A stretch of 64,000 bases of DNA from Alphaproteobacteria bacterium (lineage in GTDB: Bacteria; Pseudomonadota; Alphaproteobacteria; Sphingomonadales; Kordiimonadaceae): assembly GCA_021774695.1 (NCBI GenBank), contig JAJFIU010000147.1, positions 1 through 64,000 of the forward strand, in the 5' to 3' direction. Of this stretch, positions 45,605-54,700 are shown in pieces. The stretch's first letter is position 1; the number at the start of each line of letters is the position of its first letter. The notes under the pieces are model-generated. The model had not been told where the DNA came from and searched no databases. It was given only the letters and a program-made list of their open reading frames with translations. The position numbers and the translations under genes were made by a program.

Positions 45605-46582
45605 TTAGCCCCCAATCGCTGACAGGTTTGAGGTCTGACCACTGTTGCCGGTGGCCAAATGGTGGCTGGAGGCTTTGCCTTTTACCGCAACCAGCAAGCG
45701 CGCCTTTAGTTCCTCAAGCTGATCGTCTGATTGCAGCAATGCCCGCATCGGCACGCCGAATTCGCCGAATAAACACAGATGCAGCTTACCCAAACTTGAA
45801 AACCGGAGTCGATTACAGCTTTTGCAAAAATCTTTGGCGTAGGGAGCGATCAGGCCAATGCTGCCTTGATAGTCAGGGTGCAAATATTCGTTAGCGGGGC
45901 CAGCGTCGGCTGCTTTCAATTTTGGAGTCCAGCCTTCCTGCAAAAGCTTATCGGCGATACTCTCGCTAGAAATATGGTGCTTCCTGAAAAAGGCTGCATG
46001 ATCTCCGGTTTCCATTAATTCGATAAAGCGCACGGACAGTGGTTGGTGTTGTACCAGCCTGAGGTAGGCATCAACCTCATGATCATTGATGCCCTTCATA
46101 TACACCGCGTTTATTTTTACCTGTTCAAAACCCGTTTCAAAGGCGGCATCAATTCCGCGCAAAATCTCGTTGCATCGGTCATGGCCGGTAATCTGTTGAA
46201 ATCTGGCGGGATCAAGGCTGTCCAGGCTAACATTCAACCCGCGGACACCGGCATCAAACCACGTCTGCGCTCGGGTTGCCAACCGATAGCCATTGGTGGT
46301 CAGCGCCAGTTTTTTGACTAGGGGAAGCGTCGCGATGGCTGTGGCAATTGCATCAAAATCACGGCGAATTGTGGGCTCTCCTCCCGTGAGCCTAATCTTG
46401 TGAATCCCCAACTCTGAAAAAGCCGTAGCGATACGTCTAATTTCGTCCAGATTGAGGGGCTCAGGGCCTGCGCATTTCCGGTAGCCATCTGGGAGGCAAT
46501 AGCTACAGCGGAAATTGCAGGCCTCAGTGACCGAGAGCCTCAAATACTTAAAGCTGCGGCCAAATCCATCGCTCAGGTGCAT
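45605..46582 (-). CDS. moaA: GTP 3',8-cyclase (molybdenum cofactor biosynthesis protein A)
   Basis: The 325-residue radical SAM enzyme catalyses the first step of molybdopterin synthesis with MoaC. The N-terminal cluster motif CNFRCSYC binds the SAM-coordinating [4Fe-4S]. KIRLTGGEPTIRRD follows. A second cluster motif, CKSCNRLRFSSLGKLHLCLF, lies in the C-terminal part and binds GTP. The start at 46582 is preferred because GGAAAGGGGATGG precedes it. No moaC gene is nearby. The two C-terminal GG residues needed in MoaA for activity (SAIGG end) are present. Upstream is a long structured leader. Confidence 0.95.
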   Translation of the reverse strand: MHLSDGFGRSFKYLRLSVTEACNFRCSYCLPDGYRKCAGPEPLNLDEIRRIATAFSELGIHKIRLTGGEPTIRRDFDAIATAIATLPLVKKLALTTNGYRLATRAQTWFDAGVRGLNVSLDSLDPARFQQITGHDRCNEILRGIDAAFETGFEQVKINAVYMKGINDHEVDAYLRLVQHQPLSVRFIELMETGDHAAFFRKHHISSESIADKLLQEGWTPKLKAADAGPANEYLHPDYQGSIGLIAPYAKDFCKSCNRLRFSSLGKLHLCLFGEFGVPMRALLQSDDQLEELKARLLVAVKGKASSHHLATGNSGQTSNLSAIGG

Positions 46583-46745
46583 AAACCATCCCCTTTCCAA
46601 AAACGAGAGGCCTGCCGGTTTCCCGCGCAAACCCGGCAGCAACAATGCTGCGGCCTTGAAGTCCTATTGCCCCGCAATAACTTCTGGGGCGACGTAGACC
46701 TCAAGGCTTCGGAGTAGAGCACTTGATGGAGGTATAATTACCCTG
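46583..46745 (-). ncRNA. Structured moaA leader, possible Moco-type riboswitch
   Basis: The leader RNA can form a nested stem, GCCTTGA/TCAAGGC (46701-46707 with 46653-46659), closing an inner GCCCC/GGGGC stem (46686-46690 with 46669-46673). Nearer the start codon is a long hairpin, CTGCCGGGTTT...AAACCGGCAG (46612-46639), ending just before the GGAAAGGGG ribosome site. A 5' CCTCC and CCATC could pair with this site. moaA is the classic gene under the Moco RNA motif. I cannot match the consensus base by base, so the identity is tentative; that it is structured RNA is better supported. Confidence 0.4.
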
Positions 46746-46771
46746 TTTAGCTGGACATGGTTTGACGCAGA

Positions 46772-48385
46772 TCAAGCGCCTTGGCGAAGGACCAAGTCAG
46801 CGAATTCGGGGCGCGGGCAACTTTCAGACTCAATTCTGGCACATTGGGTGGAAAGCTCGGCATCGCAAAAGGCGCACAAGGCGTTGTTGTCCGGCATTTT
46901 AATATGTCCAGTAGCAACCTCGAAGCCTTCTTTTTTGAACTTTTGCAAGGTGCGAGAAAAGGTTTCCGGACGCATGTCCAGATAGGATGCGATAATAGAT
47001 TTCTCGTAGGGCAGATAGATGGTGCCGTCAGTTGATTTTTGGTTGAGCGAAAGCCGTAACAAAAACCAGCCAACCCGCTCATGAGCACTTTTGAGACGTG
47101 ACAGCTCGAGCTGTTGTACCAACCGCTGGGACCGCAGCGACACTGTATTGAGCATACTGACCGCCAGCTGTGGGCTTGATTGAATGCGTTGGCGGATCAC
47201 AGGCGCAGGGATGGAAAGCATAAGGGTTTGTTCTACCACCTGAGCGCTAACCGGGGTCGGCATGTTTAAAAGGACAGACGATTCGAGCAAGGTTTCTCCG
47301 GCTCCCAGCATCTGCAGGATTGCTTCTTCCCCGGTTTCTAATCCGTTAAAGGCCTTCACCCAACCTTTCAAAATAATATACATGCGAATTGCAGGCTCAT
47401 CCCGCAAAAATAAGAGCTTATCTTTTTCATATTCCCTGATTTGAGCGAATGACAGCAGTTCGTCAAGGTCGTCATCCTCAAGCGTGGAAAGAAGTGGAAG
47501 CGACTTCAAAAAAGGTCGGTATTCCGCCATTTTCCCAGTAGCACCAATTGCTTTATCCGGTTTTATCCGCGGGTGGATCGGCGCTGATACACCTTCTAGT
47601 CCAGCAACCAGAGCAACCTCTGCGGTACGCAAACCGTCGATCATGCGAGTTAGCAGATCAAACCAAGTTTCCCCCGAATAATGCTCGATTTCGCCCGGCG
47701 AGGCGCCTTCTTCCAGCAGGTCGTTGATCAGGCCAAACGCTTCCAGATCGGTGTCTTTCACCGTGTCCTGAAGTAATGCGATCTGCGATGGTGAAGCCAA
47801 CGCCTTGAATGTATCGAAGTAAGTTTTCTGTTCGGCAACAAGTGCTACAAACCGGTCGCAAAACTCCTGATTGCGAAACGAAAATGTGTAGAAGCCGCGA
47901 GCACCAAGTGCGCGTTCCATCCCAACCCGTTCTTTCCATTGCAGAAAATTTGAATAGGCTGACACCAACGCCGAATTATGTCGTGGCTCTCGCTGCGCCA
48001 ATTCGATCATCGCGTCGATGGTTGGGATGGTATAATTGAAGGTGTAATTGTTTAGCGCGAGCGTATAGCGCACAGTTAACAACCGGATCTTGCCCCTAAG
48101 GGTTGGCAACTCCAGGTATTTCCGAAGCAACAAAGTAAGCCGCGCTTCAAAGCTTGCGGGAAGCGCACCTTTGACGTCAGCGCGGTCGCAATAGGCGCGC
48201 AGGCCTTCAATGGCCTTGTCGGTCACTTGAGTTTGGGTTTCGTAGCGCTCAGTGAAAATTTTCCCAAGGCTGTCCAGAAACAAGCCAGAACAACCGCGCT
48301 CGCGCTGAATTTGATGTACCACATCACCCAGCTTATGCAGCAGGTCCTGTACTAGTCTTGTATTTTGTTGCGGACTATCAGTCAT
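46772..48385 (-). CDS. NIT-domain / Crp-Fnr fusion transcriptional regulator, probable nitrate-responsive nar activator
   Basis: The 537-residue protein joins two known modules. Residues about 15-260 form an all-helical NIT (nitrate- and nitrite-sensing) domain with QIQRERGCSGLFLDSLGK near residues 25-42, YTFNYTIPTIDAMIEL, and LQWKERVGMERALGARGF. These Arg-containing helices form the nitrate pocket in NIT proteins such as NasR. Residues about 305-510 form a Crp-type cyclic-nucleotide-like beta roll and dimer helix. The winged helix reads KSIIASYLDMRPETFSRTLQKFKKEGF. The tail carries Cys-rich CAFCDAELSTQCARIESESC. The N-terminal FNR cluster cysteines are lacking. ATG 48385 is preferred over a TTG 33 bases upstream. 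It is divergent from narK1 with a TTGAC-N4-GTCAA box between them. Confidence 0.88.
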   Translation of the reverse strand: MTDSPQQNTRLVQDLLHKLGDVVHQIQRERGCSGLFLDSLGKIFTERYETQTQVTDKAIEGLRAYCDRADVKGALPASFEARLTLLLRKYLELPTLRGKIRLLTVRYTLALNNYTFNYTIPTIDAMIELAQREPRHNSALVSAYSNFLQWKERVGMERALGARGFYTFSFRNQEFCDRFVALVAEQKTYFDTFKALASPSQIALLQDTVKDTDLEAFGLINDLLEEGASPGEIEHYSGETWFDLLTRMIDGLRTAEVALVAGLEGVSAPIHPRIKPDKAIGATGKMAEYRPFLKSLPLLSTLEDDDLDELLSFAQIREYEKDKLLFLRDEPAIRMYIILKGWVKAFNGLETGEEAILQMLGAGETLLESSVLLNMPTPVSAQVVEQTLMLSIPAPVIRQRIQSSPQLAVSMLNTVSLRSQRLVQQLELSRLKSAHERVGWFLLRLSLNQKSTDGTIYLPYEKSIIASYLDMRPETFSRTLQKFKKEGFEVATGHIKMPDNNALCAFCDAELSTQCARIESESCPRPEFADLVLRQGA

Positions 48386-48548
48386 GTTGATTGCAAGTTC
48401 CCCACTAGGTGCGTCCAAATAACGCGCATTTTGCTGACATTACAACATAAACCCGTTGAAAAACATAGTCTGACGCCGTGCATCTCCCTCTGGATTGATG
48501 TCTTGTGCATCTCCAAAAATGCTGCAAATCCCTGAGACTTTTCCTCAC

Positions 48549-48562
48549 TTGACGTGGGTCAA
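48549..48562. promoter_or_regulatory. FNR/NarR-type box TTGACGTGGGTCAA
   Basis: This perfect TTGAC-N4-GTCAA dyad is the half-site pair read by Crp-Fnr proteins of the Dnr/NarR group. It lies 69 bp before the narK1 GTG. A CATAGT -10-like hexamer about 22 bp downstream fits an activator centred near -41.5. It also lies upstream of the divergent regulator gene, so autoregulation is possible. A near copy is at 59649-59662. Confidence 0.8.
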
Positions 48563-48630
48563 ACGCACTTGGCTGTGCCGCCATCATAGTTGCGGCAATA
48601 AAGAAGGCGAAATTTGTTTAGGAGAGAATC

Positions 48631-49941
48631 GTGACGAACACCACAGCAACTGAAGGACAACAGCGGCGCGCGTTAACGGCCAGTACCTTATCATTTACAG
48701 TGTGTTTTGCTGTTTGGACGATATTTTCAATCATTGGCATCAAGATCAAAGCCGAACTTGGTCTGAATGATACTCAGTTCGGGATTCTGGTCGCGACACC
48801 GATTCTAACCGGATCGCTCAGCAGATTGTTTCTTGGTATCTGGACTGACCAATACGGTGGACGCCTTGTTTACACCCTGCAGATGCTGACAACCGCGGTT
48901 GCTGTTTACCTGTTAACACTTGTTTCCACATATTCGATGTTTCTTGTCGCTGCCCTTGGCCTCGGCCTGGCGGGGGGTAGTTTCGCCGTCGGCGTCGCCT
49001 ATGTGTCGCGTTGGTACCCAAAGGAAAAGCAAGGTACAGCCCTGGGCATTTTTGGTATGGGTAACGTGGGTGCGGCTGTCACAAACTTCGGCGCACCTCT
49101 TCTGCTGGTTGCGCTTGGCGGTGCTTGGCAGGATGTGGCACAAGTTTATGCAATTATACTGACGCTGACCGCTGTACTGTTTTTCGTTTTTGCCAAAGAC
49201 GATCCAGTTCATACAGCTCAAAAGGCATCTGGCAAGAAACATCCCAGTTTTGTAACCCAGCTTGAACCCTTGAAAAATCTGCAGGTTTGGCGCTTCTCGC
49301 TATATTATTTCTTTGTATTCGGCGCTTATGTGGCGCTGGCACTTTGGTTGCCTCGATACTATGTGGGGGCCTACGGCCTTGAGCTTGCAACAGCAGGTTT
49401 GCTTGCGGCGGCATACGCACTGCCAGGCAGCATCTTCAGGGCACTGGGGGGCTGGTTGTCTGACAAATACGGGGCGCGTACCGTGATGTATTGGACGTTC
49501 ATAGCATCCATCGCTTGTTGCTTCATTCTTTCCTACCCTGCGACAGACTATACCGTTGCCGGCGTCGATGGACCCATTGCGTTTAACATCACAATCCCCT
49601 TGGAATTATTTGTAGCGCTGACAATTGTGCTTGGCTTCTTCATGTCGCTGGGTAAAGCCGCTGTTTACAAGCATATCCCGGTTTATTATCCGGATCACGT
49701 GGGGTCTGTGGGCGGCATGGTCGGTCTGATCGGTGGATTAGGAGGCTTTTTCCTGCCTATCGCATTCGGGGTGATGAACGACATGATCGGCGTGTGGACA
49801 AGCTGCTTCATGCTGCTGACGATTATCACTTCGATCGCGCTTACCTGGATGCACTTCACAATCCAGCGGTCTGAGAAACTGCGTGTGCCTGAACTGCGTG
49901 GGCCACGTAACCTACCTGAACTAGAGGGCCTTAAAGGCTAA
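48631..49941 (+). CDS. narK1: Nitrate transporter, NarK1-type (major facilitator)
   Basis: The 436-residue protein has 12 predicted membrane spans of the nitrate/nitrite porter family. It contains the conserved Gly-rich nitrate signature GLAGGSFAVGVAYVSRWYPKEKQGTALGIFGMGNVGAAVTNFG and a second one late in the protein (GSVGGMVGLIGGLGGFFLP). NarK1-type proteins are believed to be nitrate/proton symporters that start nitrate respiration. The gene begins with GTG behind TTAGGAGAG. It is separate from narK2 downstream; in Paracoccus the two are fused into one protein. Confidence 0.93.
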   Translation: MTNTTATEGQQRRALTASTLSFTVCFAVWTIFSIIGIKIKAELGLNDTQFGILVATPILTGSLSRLFLGIWTDQYGGRLVYTLQMLTTAVAVYLLTLVSTYSMFLVAALGLGLAGGSFAVGVAYVSRWYPKEKQGTALGIFGMGNVGAAVTNFGAPLLLVALGGAWQDVAQVYAIILTLTAVLFFVFAKDDPVHTAQKASGKKHPSFVTQLEPLKNLQVWRFSLYYFFVFGAYVALALWLPRYYVGAYGLELATAGLLAAAYALPGSIFRALGGWLSDKYGARTVMYWTFIASIACCFILSYPATDYTVAGVDGPIAFNITIPLELFVALTIVLGFFMSLGKAAVYKHIPVYYPDHVGSVGGMVGLIGGLGGFFLPIAFGVMNDMIGVWTSCFMLLTIITSIALTWMHFTIQRSEKLRVPELRGPRNLPELEGLKG

Positions 49942-49988
49942 GCAACAGATTTCGGCAGGCCCGCGTGGGCCTACTGTACCCATATTTT

Positions 49989-50022
49989 GATGCCCCAAAA
50001 AGCCAAAAAAATTAGGGGCATC
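49989..50022 (+). promoter_or_regulatory. Hairpin just before narK2, probable mRNA processing or translation-control element
   Basis: GATGCCCC (49989-49996) and GGGGCATC (50015-50022) form a perfect 8-bp stem with an 18-nt A-rich loop. The structure ends 4 bases before the AAGGAG ribosome site of narK2. No T-run follows, so it is not a typical terminator. It may stabilise or insulate the downstream transcript. Confidence 0.5.
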
Positions 50023-50038
50023 TTCAAGGAGAAGATCA

Positions 50039-51676
50039 ATGACTGAAGAAGTTAAACAGTTGGAAGAAAAAGGGCGAGACCTTTTTGGTTGGAACCCGGA
50101 TGATGAGGCCCAGTGGGAATCGGCGGGTAAAAAAATTGCCACTCGCAACCTGTGGATTTCAATCCCTGCATTGTTGTGCGGTTTTGCGGTCTGGCTTTAT
50201 TGGGGCATCATCACTGTTCAAATGATGAACCTTGGCTTTAATATCAGCCAATCTGAACTATTCACTCTTGCCGCTATCGCGGGCTTGTCTGGCGCAACAC
50301 TGCGTATCCCAAGTACCTTCTTCATTCGAATAGCCGGAGGCCGCTATACGTTATTTTTAACCACAGCCCTATTGATCATACCCGCAGCTGGCGTTGGCTA
50401 TATGCTGCGAGACATCAACACACCGCTGTGGCAGTTCCAACTGATGGCGCTCCTTTCCGGTATTGGCGGCGGCAACTTTGCGTCTTCCATGTCAAACATC
50501 AGTTTCTTTTACCCGAAGAAAATCCAGGGGTATGCGCTGGGTATGAACGCTGGTTTGGGTAATTTCGGTGTTACAACCATGCAGATTTTGGTGCCTCTGG
50601 TAATGACATTCGCTCTGTTCGGCGGCGATCCAATGACGCTGAAAACCACATCCGGCACATTGATTGGTAAGATCCCTGCAGGGACCGATGCTTATATATT
50701 CAACGCCGGTTGGGTATGGCTGTTGTTCCTGGTGCCGCTTGCAATTGCAATCTGGTTTGGCATGAACACCATCCGCGACGATCATGTTTCCCCTGATGCG
50801 AGTTCTGCCCTGCCAGCCTTTGGTAAAATTCTGGGTATGCTCTTGATTGGTTTGGCTACAGCGTCGTTTGGTTTGTGGTTGATGCTGCCGGAAGCAACGG
50901 GTGGATCCGGTCTTAATGTGAATAAATGGATCGTATTGCCGATTGTTATTATTTCAACCCTTGGCTTGATGAAACTGATCCCTGGAAAAATTCAAACAAA
51001 CCTCAAGCGTCAGTTTGCAATTTTTGACAATAAGCACACCTGGGCCATGACTGTTATCTATACGATGACATTTGGTAGCTTCATTGGCTTCGCGGCAACA
51101 ACTGCGCTGGCGATTAAAGTGATCTTTGGTTACCAGCACATTATGGGCGCTGACGGCGTGATGACCCATATTGCAAACCCTAATGGCCCCAGTGCCCTGA
51201 TGTTTGCATGGATGGGCCCTTTCATCGGTGCGCTTATTCGTCCGCTTGGCGGCATGTGGGCCGACAAAATGGGCGGCGCCAAAGTAACGCAAATTATTAG
51301 TGTTGTGATGGTCGCAAGCGCGCTGGGCGTGGCTTACTATATGAAGGCAGCTTATGCGTCTGCCACACCAGAGGAATTCTTTTATCCGTTCCTTGGTCTC
51401 TTGGTCATTCTGTTTGCAGCAACCGGTATTGGAAATGGTTCAACTTTCCGCACCATTGCCATGGTTTTCAACAAAGAGCAGGCCGGGCCGGTTCTGGGTT
51501 GGACAAGCGCGATTGCAGCGTACGGCGCCTTCATTATTCCCAAGGTGTTCGGCGAGCAGATCAAAGCAACCACACCTGAGTATGCTCTCTATGGCTTCGC
51601 TGTTTTCTACAGTGTCTGCATCCTGATCAACTGGTGGTTCTACCTACGCAAGAACGCCTACGTGAAAAACCCGTAA
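50039..51676 (+). CDS. narK2: Nitrate/nitrite transporter, NarK2-type (major facilitator)
   Basis: The 545-residue nitrate/nitrite porter has the signatures GGNFASSMSNISFFYPKKIQGYALGMNAGLGNFGVT and, late, GIGNGSTFRTIAMVF. It is longer than NarK1, with an N-terminal cytoplasmic extension of about 45 residues before the first span. NarK2-type proteins mostly exchange nitrate for nitrite, preventing nitrite accumulation. AAGGAG precedes the ATG. Together with NarK1 it gives the two-transporter arrangement known from denitrifiers. Confidence 0.93.
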   Translation: MTEEVKQLEEKGRDLFGWNPDDEAQWESAGKKIATRNLWISIPALLCGFAVWLYWGIITVQMMNLGFNISQSELFTLAAIAGLSGATLRIPSTFFIRIAGGRYTLFLTTALLIIPAAGVGYMLRDINTPLWQFQLMALLSGIGGGNFASSMSNISFFYPKKIQGYALGMNAGLGNFGVTTMQILVPLVMTFALFGGDPMTLKTTSGTLIGKIPAGTDAYIFNAGWVWLLFLVPLAIAIWFGMNTIRDDHVSPDASSALPAFGKILGMLLIGLATASFGLWLMLPEATGGSGLNVNKWIVLPIVIISTLGLMKLIPGKIQTNLKRQFAIFDNKHTWAMTVIYTMTFGSFIGFAATTALAIKVIFGYQHIMGADGVMTHIANPNGPSALMFAWMGPFIGALIRPLGGMWADKMGGAKVTQIISVVMVASALGVAYYMKAAYASATPEEFFYPFLGLLVILFAATGIGNGSTFRTIAMVFNKEQAGPVLGWTSAIAAYGAFIIPKVFGEQIKATTPEYALYGFAVFYSVCILINWWFYLRKNAYVKNP

Positions 51677-51702
51677 ACAAAAATGGCATTCGGAGAAAAC
51701 CC

Positions 51703-54700
51703 ATGAGCAATTTTATCGACCGGCTCTCATACTTCACCAAATCGCCTGAGACATTCTCGGACGGTCACGGCATTACAACCGACGAAAGCCGATCCTGGGA
51801 AAAGGCCTACCGTGGCCGCTGGTCACATGACAAAGTTGTGCGCTCCACCCACGGGGTGAATTGTACCGGGTCTTGCAGTTGGAAGATTTACGTAAAAAAC
51901 GGCCTGGTAACCTGGGAAACCCAGCAGACAGACTATCCCAAAACCCGGCCGGATTTGCCCAACCACGAACCGCGTGGCTGCGCGCGCGGCGCCAGCTACA
52001 GTTGGTATCTATATAGTGCTGCGCGGCTGAAATATCCGCTGGTTCGCGGCCGGTTGCTGGCTCTGTGGCGCAAGGCAAAAGAAGAGTTTCCAGACCCGGT
52101 CGATGCTTGGGGGAGTATTGTTTCAGACCCCAAAAAGGCCAGCGAATATAAGAAAGTACGCGGCCTTGGTGGTTTTGTCCGCGCTGAATGGGACGAAGTG
52201 AACGAGATTACCGCCGCGTCTAATGTTTATACAGCCAAAGAGTTTGGCCCCGACCGCATCATCGGATTTTCGCCGATCCCGGCGATGTCCATGGTGTCTT
52301 ACGCGGCGGGTAGCCGGTATTTGTCATTGATCGGCGGCGTTTGCATGTCTTTCTACGATTGGTACTGCGACCTGCCGCCCAGTTCGCCGCAAACATGGGG
52401 CGAGCAGACCGACGTACCTGAAAGTGCGGACTGGTATAATTCAGGCTATATCATCGCCTGGGGATCCAACGTGCCGCAAACCCGCACACCAGATGCCCAT
52501 TTCTTCACCGAGGTGCGTTATAAAGGCACTAAAACTGTATCAGTAACCCCGGATTATTCCGAAGTCGCAAAGCTCACCGATATTTGGCTTAACCCGCGTC
52601 AGGGAACCGATAGTGCAATGGCGATGGCAATGGGCCATGTGGTTTTGAAAGAGTTTCACACTGCTGGCAAATCAGAATATTTTGACGATTATTGCCGCAT
52701 GTATACCGACATGCCGTTTCTGGTTGTTTTGGACGAAAAAGACGGTCAACTGGTGCCCGGTCGCCTGCTGCGTGCCTCCGATATGGCCGACAACTTGGGC
52801 GAAGAAAAGAATGCCGAATGGAAAGCTGTCATCCTTGACGGTAATTCTGACAAAATATGTGTGCCCAACGGCACTATCGGTTCACGTTGGGATGAAAGCA
52901 AAAAGTGGAATCTTGAGCTTAAGAATGTGGCTGATGGCAGTGATATTTGGCCCAAAGTCAGCCTGATTGAAGGCAGCGATACGGTCGAAGCAGTGGCCTT
53001 TCCCTATTTTGGCAACATAGTAAATGATCAGCCTATCTTCAAACACACCGATCATGCCAGCGTTCTGGAACGCAATGTGCCGATTAAAACCGTTGAAACC
53101 AAAGACGGCCCTGTCAAAGTCGCGACAGTCTTCGATCTTATGGCCGCCAACTACGGTGTAGACCGCGGCCTCGGCGGCGGTAATGTAGCAAAATCCTTTG
53201 ATGACGACGTGCCCTACACGCCGGCTTGGCAGGAAAAAATTACCGGTGTGGATCGCAGCAAAGTGATCCAGGTGGCGCGCGAATTTGCCACCAATGCTGA
53301 CCAGACACGGGGTCGATCAATGGTCATTCTCGGGGCAGCAATAAATCACTGGTATCATATGGATATGATCTACCGGGGCATAATGAACCTGCTGATCATG
53401 TGCGGTTGTGTCGGTAAATCTGGCGGTGGCTGGGCGCACTATGTGGGCCAGGAAAAGCTGCGTCCACAAACTGGCTGGCAGCCGCTTGCCTTTGGCCTTG
53501 ATTGGACGCGGCCACCACGGCACATGAATTCGACCAGTTTCTTCTACAACCACTCCAATCAGTGGCGCTATGAAAAGCTGGAAGTGGACGAAATCCTGTC
53601 GCCGTTGGCTGATAAGGAAAAATGGCAAAATACCACATTGCTTGATTGCAACGTACAGTCCGAACGTATGGGTTGGCTGCCATCTGCGCCGCAGTTGAAT
53701 GACAATCCGCTGAGAGTAGCTAAAGCCGCTGATGCTGCAGGCATGAAAGCTGCAGATTATGTTGTCGAGAAACTCAAGTCTGGCGATCTTGCCTTTGCCT
53801 GCGAAGACCCGGATGATGCGAAAAATTTCCCGCGCAATATGTTTATCTGGCGCTCAAACATCCTTGGCTCTTCCGGCAAGGGTCACGAATATATGCTCAA
53901 ACACCTGTTGGGCACCCAAAATGGCCTTTTAGGTAAGGACATGGGTTCAACTGGTGGCCAGAAACCAAGCGAGGTAGTTTGGCACGACGAAGCGCCGGAA
54001 GGTAAACTCGACCTTGTCGTTACGTTAGATTTCCGCATGTCAACTACCTGTGTCTATTCCGACATCGTTCTGCCGTCGGCCACATGGTACGAAAAGAACG
54101 ACCTAAACACTTCCGACATGCATCCGTTCATTCATCCGTTGACACGTGCCGTTGATCCGGCGTGGGAAAGCCGCAGTGACTGGGATATTTACCGTGGTCT
54201 CGCAGAGAAATTCTCTGAAATCTGTGTCGGGCACCTGGGTGTTGAAAAAGACATTGTCACCTTGCCTATCCTCCACGATACGCCCGGTGAAATGGCGCAG
54301 CCGCTGGGTGTAACTGACTGGAAAAAAGGCCAGTGTGAGCCCATCCCCGGCAAGACCATGCCTAATATCATCGAAGTTACACGCGATTACCCCAATACAT
54401 ACAAGCGCTTTACCGCTCTTGGGCCGTTGATGGGTAAATTGGGTAACGGCGGCAAGGGCATTGGCTGGAACACCGAAGATGAAGTTGACCTTCTCGGTCG
54501 TCTCAACGGCGTCCACGACGAAACAGGCGCGAATGAGGGCATGCCAAAAATTGTCACTGACGTAGACGCGGCGGAGATAGTTCTGTCGTTAGCGCCTGAA
54601 ACCAACGGTCAAGTGGCGGTAAAAGCATGGGCTGCGCTCGGCAATATCACCGGGCGGGAACATACCCATTTGGCCAAACCCAAGCAGGATGAAAAAATCC

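Noticed and set aside
51634-51702. Upstream in-frame extension of narG
   Set aside because: It lies inside narK2, lacks a ribosome site, and the shorter form has the normal length and start of NarG.
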